A stretch of DNA of 11,058 nt from Bacillota bacterium (GTDB lineage: Bacteria > Bacillota > Clostridia > Lachnospirales > WQUN01), in contig WQUN01000160.1 of assembly GCA_009782085.1 (NCBI GenBank), positions 1 through 11,058 on the forward strand. The letters run 5' to 3'. Positions 1 to 5,383 of this stretch are shown here, one piece after another. The position numbers and the translations under genes were made by a program. The notes under the pieces are model-generated. The model was not told the origin of the DNA. It ran no database searches and worked only from the letters and a program-made list of their open reading frames with translations. Numbering within the stretch: position 1 is the stretch's first letter; the number at the start of each line of letters is the position of its first letter.

Positions 1-530
1 CCGCTCTGGAAAAGATGCAGTCGGCCTGGGAGGCGGTTTTCGCCGAGGTGAACCCCGTCCTCCTGGCGAACAACGACGGCGGCGGGGTAATCGGATGGCT
101 GAACACCTGGGGCGGGGGCTGGCACGGCCAGATGCAGGCGGACATATCGGTGATGATGTCCGGCGGGCTGTTCCGGGAGTTCATCCTGCCGGAGCTGAAA
201 AGACAGAGCGCTTTGATGGACAAGCCGCTGTACCACCTGGACGGGAAAGAGCAGGCCAGGCACCTGGACGCGCTCCTGTCCCTGGAGCGTCTGGCCGCCG
301 TACAGTGGACGCACGTGGCGGGGCAGCCGCCGCCGACGGAGTTTATCCCGGAGCTCCGCAGGATACAGGCCGCCGGCAAAAAGCTCGTCATATGGGTCGG
401 GGACATGCGGGTCTTTCAGGGGCTGCTGGAACGGCTGTCGTCCAGGGGCCTGCTGCTGGGGCTTTACGCGCGGGACGAAAACGAGGCGCGCAGCGCGGTC
501 AGGCTGGCGGAGAGGCTTACGCATGAGTGA
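1..530 (+). CDS. URO-D-like (uroporphyrinogen decarboxylase / corrinoid methyltransferase fold) protein, 3' part
   Basis: The reading frame is open from the window edge (first full codon at position 3) to TGA at 528-530, so the 5' end lies outside. The visible ~175 residues resemble the C-terminal half of URO-D superfamily proteins that Firmicutes databases often label 'uroporphyrinogen decarboxylase' or 'trimethylamine corrinoid protein 2'. Supporting stretches, numbered from the first in-window ATG at 15, are YHLDGKEQARHLDALL (about residue 73), the QWTHVAGQPPPTEFIPEL segment (about 97-114), and a later IQAAGKKLVIW beta-strand. Such proteins are soluble TIM barrels; true HemE lacks this C-terminal signature, so a methyl-transfer or unknown role is more likely than haem synthesis. 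No corrinoid protein or methyltransferase partner is visible. The last 14 bp overlap the 3' end of the convergent acetyltransferase gene. Recognition is by recalled motifs, and the substrate is unknown. Confidence 0.75.
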   Translation, partial: ALEKMQSAWEAVFAEVNPVLLANNDGGGVIGWLNTWGGGWHGQMQADISVMMSGGLFREFILPELKRQSALMDKPLYHLDGKEQARHLDALLSLERLAAVQWTHVAGQPPPTEFIPELRRIQAAGKKLVIWVGDMRVFQGLLERLSSRGLLLGLYARDENEARSAVRLAERLTHE

Positions 531-1014
531 TCCGCTTCTCCATCTCCAGCATCGGCAGGCCGTTCTGATGCGTGACGATGCGGCGGATATCGAACCCTGC
601 CCTTTTGTAGCAGCTGACCGCGATCCGGTTGTATTCGAAGACCTTCAGCAGCAGCGTGTCCAGCCCGAGCCTTTCCCGGGCGTACGCCTCCGCCGCGCGG
701 AGGGCTTTCGCGCCCAGGCCGCGCAGCCTCTGCTCCGGCGCGATAAGGAACCGGCAGAGCGTGGCGCAGCCGGCCGGGACGTTGAGGAAATTCAGTTCCA
801 GCGTCCCCACCGTCCGCTTTTCCGCGCGCAGCGCGAAGACGAGGTATTTAGCCGCGCCCTGCGCGTCCAGCTTGTCCGTGACCTGTCCGCGGGTCAAAGG
901 ATACGAGTACCCGAAACCCGCCCACTGCGTCAGGAAATCCGGGCCCAGGCCGTCGTTCCATTCGAGAAGGGGCCGTATGTCCCGCGGCGCGAACGGCGCA
1001 AGTGTGATCTCCAT
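517..1014 (-). CDS. GNAT-family N-acetyltransferase
   Basis: A 165-residue protein of the usual length for a stand-alone GNAT domain, which moves an acetyl group from acetyl-CoA to an amine. The acetyl-CoA pyrophosphate loop (motif A) is visible as CRFLIAPEQRLRGLGAKAL, residues 87-105, fitting the Q/R-x-x-G-x-G/A pattern (Q95, R98, G99, G101). Motif B follows as EYNRIAVSCYKRAGF, residues 127-141, with the typical Asn129 and a Tyr136 placed like the usual catalytic Tyr. The substrate cannot be told. The start at 1014 gives full domain length but has only a weak upstream AGAGA-like binding site. The 3' end overlaps the convergent URO-D-like gene by 14 bp. The 5' end is divergent from the phosphotransferase gene, with 26 bp between start codons, so each promoter must sit inside the other gene. 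Confidence 0.88.
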   Translation of the reverse strand: MEITLAPFAPRDIRPLLEWNDGLGPDFLTQWAGFGYSYPLTRGQVTDKLDAQGAAKYLVFALRAEKRTVGTLELNFLNVPAGCATLCRFLIAPEQRLRGLGAKALRAAEAYARERLGLDTLLLKVFEYNRIAVSCYKRAGFDIRRIVTHQNGLPMLEMEKRITHA

Positions 1015-1040
1015 TTTATCATCTCTTCGCGGAGGCTTTA

Positions 1041-1856
1041 ATGATCGCAGTCCCCGAATGTATGGCCGGCTTCCTGGAAAACGCCGGCGTCGAGAGGATG
1101 CCGTCCGGTTTTTCAGGGTCGGAGATATATATTATACGCCCGAATGACGGAAAGAATGACGGGAACTTTTACTTAAAGCATATGCCGGACGATATGTTCG
1201 GCGCGCTCCGGCGCGAGGCGGAGGTCATGCGCTGGCTACGCGGCGTCCTGCCGGTTCCGGAGGCCGTGTGTTTCCGAAGCGAAAACAGCGCGGGCTGGCT
1301 GCTGACGGCCGAAATACCCGGGGAGAGCTTCGCGAGGGCCCTGGACGCCGAGCCGCGCGCCCTCGTCAGGACGTACGCCGGGGCCCTGCGGCGCGTGCAT
1401 GAGGTCTCGCCGGACGGCTGCCCGTTTGACGAGTCCAACGCCGTCAAGACGCGAAACGCGCTTAAACGCTGCGAGGCGGGGCTTGTGAAGCCGGAATACT
1501 TCCGGGAGGACAGGCAAAAGCTCGGCGTCGCCGGGATAAAGGAGCTTCTGCTACGCACTCCGCCGCCGGAGGAGGACTTTGTGTTCACCCACGGGGACTA
1601 CTGCTTCCCGAACGTGATCCTTAAAAACGGCCGGCTCGCCGGGTTTGTGGACCTTTCCGCCGCCGGGGCCGCCGACAGGTATCAGGACCTCGCCGTCGGC
1701 GCGCGGAGCGTGTTTTATAACATGCACAACGTCCGGGGGCTCGATCCCGGAAGCGCGAAGGCGCTGGCGGGCGATTTTCTGCGCGAATACGGCCTGGAGC
1801 GGGCGGACGCGGAGAAGATGGAGTATTATCAGCTTTTGGATGATTTTTTCCGGTGA
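1041..1856 (+). CDS. Aminoglycoside 3'-phosphotransferase-like kinase (APH family)
   Basis: A 271-residue protein, the normal length of APH(3') enzymes, which transfer phosphate from ATP to the 3'-hydroxyl of kanamycin/neomycin-type aminoglycosides. The ordered landmarks are all present: the ATP-contacting Lys46 (FYLKHMP) with Glu59 in the next helix; the catalytic loop HGDYCFPN at 184-191 (Asp186 catalytic base, Asn191 metal ligand); the metal-binding Asp204 in GFVDLS; and the APH(3')-type ADRYQDLA motif shortly after. The C-terminus LLDDFFR resembles the LLDELF end of known APH(3') proteins, whose terminal carboxylate helps bind the drug. The start has an ideal GGAGG site at 1031-1035, five bases upstream. 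No insertion sequence flanks the gene and its base composition matches its neighbours, so it looks chromosomal and resident. It could instead phosphorylate another small molecule; the family fit is strong, the drug specificity untested. Confidence 0.87.
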   Translation: MIAVPECMAGFLENAGVERMPSGFSGSEIYIIRPNDGKNDGNFYLKHMPDDMFGALRREAEVMRWLRGVLPVPEAVCFRSENSAGWLLTAEIPGESFARALDAEPRALVRTYAGALRRVHEVSPDGCPFDESNAVKTRNALKRCEAGLVKPEYFREDRQKLGVAGIKELLLRTPPPEEDFVFTHGDYCFPNVILKNGRLAGFVDLSAAGAADRYQDLAVGARSVFYNMHNVRGLDPGSAKALAGDFLREYGLERADAEKMEYYQLLDDFFR

Positions 1857-1911
1857 GGGCGCGGCAAATTTTCCGGGATGCGGGGTTTACGGTCTGGTAC
1901 TAATTTTCTGT

Positions 1912-1940
1912 TTGACAACTCCGCCGACATTTGTTATCAT
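1912..1940 (+). promoter_or_regulatory. Sigma-A promoter of tRNA-Tyr
   Basis: A perfect -35 TTGACA at 1912-1917 is separated by 17 bp from a -10 TATCAT at 1935-1940, preceded by TGT (extended -10). Transcription should start near 1947, about 36 nt before the mature tRNA. It is the strongest promoter match in the window, fitting a stable-RNA gene, and may also supply read-through transcription of aspS. Confidence 0.85.
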
Positions 1941-1982
1941 ACTCTTCGCGCCGGGGCCACGCAATTTGTTTTTACGGAATCC

Positions 1983-2064
1983 GGGAGGGTTCCCGAGCGG
2001 CCAAAGGGAGCAGACTGTAAATCTGTTGTCACTGACTTCGAAGGTTCGAATCCTTCCCCTCCCA
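1983..2064 (+). tRNA. tRNA-Tyr (anticodon GTA)
   Basis: A complete class II tRNA folds by hand. The seven-pair acceptor stem is GGGAGGG (1983-1989) with CCCTCCC (2057-2063), followed by discriminator A2064. The D stem is CCC/GGG (1992-1994/2006-2008). The anticodon stem 2010-2014/2022-2026 encloses a seven-base loop 2015-2021 with anticodon GTA at 2017-2019. A long variable arm contains a small GTC/GAC stem (2028-2036), as in bacterial tRNA-Tyr. The T arm is GAAGG/CCTTC (2040-2044/2052-2056) around TTCGAAT. The 3' CCA is not encoded, so it must be added by the CCA-adding enzyme. The gene has its own promoter upstream and an intrinsic terminator 26 bp downstream. Confidence 0.97.
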
Positions 2065-2089
2065 TTTACAAGACTCACCCCCTCAATTT

Positions 2090-2115
2090 CTGCCGCGTAT
2101 GCGGCAGTTTTTCTT
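2090..2115 (+). terminator. Intrinsic terminator after tRNA-Tyr
   Basis: A perfect 7-bp stem CTGCCGC/GCGGCAG (2090-2096/2101-2107) with a four-base loop GTAT is followed directly by TTTTTCTT. This is a classical rho-independent terminator. It lies 55 bp before the aspS start codon, so aspS depends on read-through or on a weak promoter between 2116 and 2158. Confidence 0.9.
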
Positions 2116-2170
2116 CTGCATCCGGTATATACGAAAAAACATTCAAAAAGCAAGACATAGGAGGCTTTTT

Positions 2171-3910
2171 ATGTACAGAACCCATACCTGCGGGGAGCTC
2201 CGCGCCGGAAACGCCGGGGAGACCGTGAGGCTCGACGGCTGGCTGAACAACGTCAGGGACAAGGGCTCGATTTTGTTCTTCACGCTCCGGGACCACTACG
2301 GCGTCACTCAGGCCGTGGTCACCGACGAGGCGATGATAAAAACGGTGCGGGACATACCGCGGGAATCCACCGTCCGGCTGGAGGGGAAGGCCGTTTTGCG
2401 CCAGGACCCGAACCCGGACATGCCCACCGGGGAGATAGAGATCGCGCCCTCGCGCGTGGAAGTCCTGGGGCGGCGGACGGAGCCGCTGCCGTTCGAGATC
2501 GACGCGTCCGCGGCCACGCGGGAGGACCTGCGGCTCAGATACAGGTATCTCGACCTGCGCAACCCCAAGGTGCACCAAAACATAGTGTTCCGGGCGAAAG
2601 TCATCCAGGCGGTACGCGACAAGATGAACGCGATGGGCTTTCTGGAGATACAGACGCCGATTTTGACGAGCTCGTCGCCGGAGGGCGCGCGGGACTTCAT
2701 CGTCCCCAGCCGCCTGCACCCGGGGAAGTTCTACGCGCTGCCGCAGGCGCCGCAGCAGTTCAAGCAGCTCCTGATGCTGTCCGGCTTCGACAGATACTTC
2801 CAGATCGCGCCGTGCTTCAGGGACGAGGACGCCAGGGCCGACCGCGTGCCGGGCGAGTTCTACCAGCTCGACATAGAGATGGCCTTTGCCGGGCAGGAGG
2901 ACGTGTTCGCCGTTCTGGAAAGGCTGCTCTACGAGATTTTTACGGAATTCTCCGATAAACGCGTGGCGAAGCCGCCGTTTCGCAGGCTCTCCTACGAGGA
3001 GGCCATGGAGCGTTACGGCAGCGACAAGCCCGACCTGCGCAATCCGCTGGAGATATACGACGTCACAAAAGTTTTTGAAAACAGCGGCTTCCGGGCGCTG
3101 GCGGGAATGCCGTCGCGGGCGCTGAAAGCGGCCGGCGGCGCGGACAGCCCCCGGAAGCTCTTCGACAGGCTGACGAAGGAGATTACGGACGAGGGCGCGC
3201 GGGGCCTGGTGTGGCTTAAAGCCGAGGCCGGCGGGACGCTCTCCGGCCCCGCGGCGAAATTCCTGGGCGAGGCGGAGACGGCCGGGCTTTTGGCCGCGAC
3301 GGGCGCGCGCGAAGGCGACGCGGTTTTCGTGATCGCCGACGAGAAGGCCAAGGCCCGGAAGCTCGCGGGGATTTTGCGGAACAAGCTCGGCGCGGAGTTC
3401 GGGCTCATCGAACAGGGCGTCTACGAGTTCTGCTGGATCGTGGACTTCCCGATGTACGAGCGCGACGAGGAGACGGGGCGGATCGACTTCGGGCACAACC
3501 CGTTCTCCATGCCGCAGGGCGGCATGGAGGCGCTGAAAACCATGGACCCGCTGGACATAAAGGCGTTCCAGTACGACATCACCTGCAACGGGATCGAGCT
3601 TTCGTCCGGAGCGGAGCGAAACTACGACCCGGAGATCATGGCGGAGGCCTTCCGCATCGCGGGGTACGACAGGGAGGCCGTGGAGAGCAGGTTCCCGGCG
3701 CTCTACGGCGCTTTCAGGCACGGGGCCCCGCCCCACGCCGGCGTCGCGCCGGGCGTCGACCGGATTTTGATGCTGCTGGCGGACGAGCCGAACATCCGCG
3801 AGGTCATAGCGTTCCCGAAGGACAAGCAGGCGCGGGACCTGCTGATGGGCGCGCCGGGGGAAGTGTACGAGAAGCAGCTGAAAGAGGTTAACATAAAAAT
3901 AGGTTCATAA
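2171..3910 (+). CDS. aspS: Aspartyl-tRNA synthetase (bacterial type)
   Basis: A 579-residue class IIb synthetase that charges tRNA-Asp with aspartate in the cytoplasm. Domains in order: an N-terminal OB-fold anticodon-binding domain (about 1-105); the catalytic core with FLEIQTPILTSSSPEGARDF (motif 1 end and aspartate site) and motif 2 FRDEDARADR from residue 216; a bacterial GAD insertion (about 290-400); and motif 3 PGVDRILMLL with G528-V-D-R531. The start at 2171 is chosen because AGGAGG at 2159-2164 lies six bases upstream; an earlier in-frame ATG at 2099 sits inside the tRNA terminator hairpin and has no binding site. The sequence is of the subtype with QIAPCFRDEDARADRVPGEF, which I associate with alphaproteobacterial and some clostridial enzymes, many of them non-discriminating (also charging tRNA-Asn). 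Residue 31 in the anticodon-domain loop, near a known discrimination position, is Lys. No terminator is seen after the gene; the rpsF promoter follows at once. Confidence 0.97.
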   Translation: MYRTHTCGELRAGNAGETVRLDGWLNNVRDKGSILFFTLRDHYGVTQAVVTDEAMIKTVRDIPRESTVRLEGKAVLRQDPNPDMPTGEIEIAPSRVEVLGRRTEPLPFEIDASAATREDLRLRYRYLDLRNPKVHQNIVFRAKVIQAVRDKMNAMGFLEIQTPILTSSSPEGARDFIVPSRLHPGKFYALPQAPQQFKQLLMLSGFDRYFQIAPCFRDEDARADRVPGEFYQLDIEMAFAGQEDVFAVLERLLYEIFTEFSDKRVAKPPFRRLSYEEAMERYGSDKPDLRNPLEIYDVTKVFENSGFRALAGMPSRALKAAGGADSPRKLFDRLTKEITDEGARGLVWLKAEAGGTLSGPAAKFLGEAETAGLLAATGAREGDAVFVIADEKAKARKLAGILRNKLGAEFGLIEQGVYEFCWIVDFPMYERDEETGRIDFGHNPFSMPQGGMEALKTMDPLDIKAFQYDITCNGIELSSGAERNYDPEIMAEAFRIAGYDREAVESRFPALYGAFRHGAPPHAGVAPGVDRILMLLADEPNIREVIAFPKDKQARDLLMGAPGEVYEKQLKEVNIKIGS

Positions 3911-3916
3911 AAACTC

Positions 3917-3945
3917 TTGCTCATCGTCCGTGTTTGTGCTAATAT
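3917..3945 (+). promoter_or_regulatory. Promoter of the rpsF-ssb-rpsR operon
   Basis: A -35 TTGCTC at 3917-3922 and a -10 TAATAT at 3940-3945 are spaced by 17 bp, with TGC directly before the -10 box (extended -10). It begins seven bases after the aspS stop. The predicted start near 3952 gives a leader of about 130 nt before rpsF, long enough to hold regulatory structure. Confidence 0.8.
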
Positions 3946-4033
3946 TTATCGGCAGGCGCGGACGTGACATCCGCGCCGGCCAGACGCGCGCAAACAGTCG
4001 TTTGTTTCAAACGAAAATACACCGCAGCGGCGC

Positions 4034-4082
4034 GATCCTTGCCAGTCCCCGGCGGGCTGGCCATAGTCCATAGGGAGGAATC
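4034..4082 (+). promoter_or_regulatory. Candidate S6:S18-binding leader element of rpsF
   Basis: A hairpin GCCAG/CTGGC (4041-4045/4057-4061) carries an inner CCC/GGG extension after a bulged T4046, and an apical CCGG region. Bases 4034-4040 (GATCCTT) can pair with 4075-4082 (GAGGAATC, one bulged A), which closes the hairpin at its base and covers the rpsF Shine-Dalgarno. Known biology: in many bacteria the S6:S18 complex binds a leader hairpin presenting a CCG trinucleotide and represses its own operon. Position and the CCG fit that motif, but I have not matched a covariance model. A separate hairpin TCGTTTG/CAAACGA (3998-4014) lies upstream in the leader. Confidence 0.5.
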
Positions 4083-4084
4083 AA

Positions 4085-4372
4085 ATGAACAAGTACGAGA
4101 TGGGTGTGGTTTTCAAGCCGACCCTGGAAGAAGACGCCCTCAAAGAAGAGCTGGGGAAAGTTCAGGACCTGATCGCCCGCTTCGGCGGGACGGTCGAAAA
4201 GGTCGACGAATGGGGCAAGCGCAGGCTCGCCTACGAGATCAAGTACATTTCGGAGGGGTATTACGACTTCATAACCTTTTCCGCGGAGAGCGGCGCTCCG
4301 GCCGAGCTGGAGAGCAGGATGCGCATCATGGAAAACGTGCTGAGGTATCTGATAATCAGGATCGACGAATAG
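4085..4372 (+). CDS. rpsF: 30S ribosomal protein S6 (bS6)
   Basis: A 95-residue protein of normal bS6 length. It binds the central domain of 16S rRNA on the platform of the small subunit as a dimer with S18. It starts with the typical MNKYEMGVVFKPTLEED strand and keeps the WGKRRLAYEI segment (about 42-51), the hallmark of the family, with a C-terminal strand LRYLIIRIDE. There is no long acidic or glutamate-rich tail as in E. coli. The start is set by GGGAGG at 4073-4078, six bases upstream. It is the first gene of rpsF-ssb-rpsR, with 12 bp to ssb. Confidence 0.98.
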   Translation: MNKYEMGVVFKPTLEEDALKEELGKVQDLIARFGGTVEKVDEWGKRRLAYEIKYISEGYYDFITFSAESGAPAELESRMRIMENVLRYLIIRIDE

Positions 4373-4384
4373 GGGGGACGCGGC

Positions 4385-4837
4385 GTGAATAAGGTTATAT
4401 TGATGGGCCGGCTGACTGGTGATCCGGAAGTTCGTTATTCACAGGGCAGCGAGCCGGTGGCCGTCGCCAAGTATCGCCTGGCGGTCAACAAAAGATTCAA
4501 GCGCGAGGGCGAGCCGGACGCGGACTTTATCAACTGCGTGGCTTTTGGCAAGCAGGGGGAATTCGCCGAGAAATATCTGAAAAAGGGTATGCAGATAGCG
4601 GTTTCCGGAAGGCTCCAGGTCCGTACCTATGACGACAAAAACAACCAGCGCCAGTGGATAACGGAGGTCGTCATAGAGGAGCAGGATTTCGCGGAGAGCA
4701 AGAGCTCTTTCGAATCCCGCATGGCCAACGCGCCGCGCGAGCCGCGCCAGGACCGCGGCGCCCCGCCCCCCGCCTACGAGCCGGAGGGGTTTTCGGCCAT
4801 CGCCGAGAGCATCGACGACGACGATCTGCCGTTCTGA
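4385..4837 (+). CDS. ssb: Single-stranded DNA-binding protein
   Basis: A 150-residue SSB that coats single-stranded DNA as a tetramer in replication, repair and recombination. The N-terminal OB-fold (about 1-105) is visible from MNKVILMGRLTGDPEVRYS through DFINCVAFGKQGEFAEKYLKKG and VSGRLQVRTYDD. A proline/arginine-rich linker (about 112-135) follows, and the protein ends in the acidic tip DDDDLPF, the docking peptide for SSB-interacting proteins. The start codon is GTG at 4385 with a G-run (4372-4377) as ribosome binding site, weaker than those of rpsF and rpsR; this may set a lower yield of SSB than of the ribosomal proteins. The stop codon directly abuts a long palindrome (4838-4940). Confidence 0.97.
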   Translation: MNKVILMGRLTGDPEVRYSQGSEPVAVAKYRLAVNKRFKREGEPDADFINCVAFGKQGEFAEKYLKKGMQIAVSGRLQVRTYDDKNNQRQWITEVVIEEQDFAESKSSFESRMANAPREPRQDRGAPPPAYEPEGFSAIAESIDDDDLPF

Positions 4838-4940
4838 TATACCGACCGCAGAAAACATATGCCGACGACGAGCCGATACGACGAATGCTTCTGCGGCGTA
4901 TCGGCGTCAGAGGAGGCAAATGTTTTCGCGTGTCGGTATA
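4838..4940. repeat. ~103-bp imperfect palindrome between ssb and rpsR
   Basis: The outer arms are a perfect 9-bp inverted repeat, TATACCGAC (4838-4846) and GTCGGTATA (4932-4940). Inside, CGC-a-GAAAACAT pairs with ATGTTTTC-GCG (4847-4858/4920-4930, one bulged A), then TGCC with GGCA, GAC with GTC, and a perfect 9-bp GCCGATACG/CGTATCGGC (4872-4880/4897-4905) around a 16-base loop. About 36 base pairs form in all. No U-run follows, so it is not an intrinsic terminator. It could be a small MITE with TA at both ends, or an RNA structure acting on ssb/rpsR transcript processing. Confidence 0.8.
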
Positions 4941-4978
4941 ACGGGTCCACAACATGAAAATCTCAGGGAGGTCATATA

Positions 4979-5209
4979 ATGGTTCAAAAGAAACGCGGGC
5001 GCAGGAAAAAGCGCGTGTGCGAATACTGCGCGAACAAGCAGGATCACATCGATTACAAGGACGCGGCCAAGCTGCGCCGGTTCATCTCCGAGCGCGGGAA
5101 GATATTGCCCAGGAGGATGACGGGCAACTGCGCCAAACACCAGCGCGCCATGACGATTTCCATCAAAAGGGCGCGGCATATGGCGCTGATGCCGTATACG
5201 CAAGACTGA
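4979..5209 (+). CDS. rpsR: 30S ribosomal protein S18, zinc-binding form (bS18)
   Basis: A 76-residue bS18 that pairs with S6 on the 16S rRNA platform. The core YKDAAKLRRFISERGKILPR (26-45) and the basic C-terminal region are typical. It is the C+ form: CEYC (Cys14, Cys17) and CAKH (Cys51, His54) form a plausible zinc site, whereas the E. coli type lacks these cysteines. The start at 4979 has GGGAGG at 4966-4971, seven bases upstream. It is the last gene of the operon and is separated from ssb by 141 bp filled mostly by a palindrome, which is wider than the usual short ssb-rpsR gap. Confidence 0.98.
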   Translation: MVQKKRGRRKKRVCEYCANKQDHIDYKDAAKLRRFISERGKILPRRMTGNCAKHQRAMTISIKRARHMALMPYTQD

Positions 5210-5214
5210 TTCAG

Positions 5215-5327
5215 AAACGAAACGACCAAGTCGTTCCGATTTGAAATGAGCTGAAAACGAGCGCGAAACGACCAATGGTTAGGGGCGTTTCGCGCGAAGT
5301 TTGAAGCTCAATTTCAAACGAAACGAC
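5215..5327. repeat. Palindrome with flanking direct repeats downstream of rpsR
   Basis: A long hairpin is formed by TTTGAAA-TGAGCT with AGCTCA-a-TTTCAAA (5240-5252/5305-5318), AAAC with GTTT (5255-5258/5299-5302) and a perfect 10-bp GCGCGAAACG/CGTTTCGCGC (5261-5270/5286-5295) around a 15-base loop. GTCGTT (5230-5235) can extend it by pairing with AACGAC (5322-5327) or form a local hairpin with 5221-5226. The 12-mer AAACGAAACGAC occurs directly repeated at 5215-5226 and 5316-5327, and CGAAACGACCAA at 5218-5229 and 5264-5275. This may be a REP/BIME-like extragenic repeat or a structured RNA. No coding sequence is seen here. Confidence 0.78.
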
Positions 5328-5331
5328 GATA

Positions 5332-5366
5332 AACGGGGCGCGGGTTTTCCGCGTCCCTGTTATTTT
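5332..5366 (+). terminator. Intrinsic terminator of the rpsF-ssb-rpsR operon
   Basis: The stem AAC-GGGGCGCGG (5332-5343) pairs with CCGCGTCCC-t-GTT (5349-5361), with one G-U pair and one bulged T, around a GTTTT loop, followed by ATTTT. It is a GC-rich hairpin with a short U-rich tail. It ends only five bases before the ribosome binding site of the aldehyde dehydrogenase gene, leaving no room for a promoter between them. Confidence 0.8.
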
Positions 5367-5383
5367 AACTCGGAGGGCTTTGC

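Noticed and set aside
2099..2170. Upstream in-frame start for aspS adding 24 residues
   Set aside because: The ATG is inside the tRNA-Tyr terminator hairpin, has no ribosome binding site, and the extra residues do not resemble AspRS, whereas ATG 2171 has an ideal AGGAGG.
1878..2228. Open frames across the tRNA-Tyr region
   Set aside because: The stretch is a promoter, a tRNA and a terminator; the translated products show no protein features.
2075..3736. A 553-codon open frame on the minus strand opposite aspS
   Set aside because: It is an antisense shadow of a GC-rich gene: the translation is rich in Arg, Val and Pro with no family resemblance, while aspS on the plus strand is unmistakable.
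4005..5323. The 12-mer TTTCAAACGAAA shared by the rpsF leader (4005-4016) and the region after rpsR (5312-5323), as evidence of a common regulatory repeat
   Set aside because: A few shared 12-mers are expected by chance in 11 kb, and the surrounding sequences do not align further.
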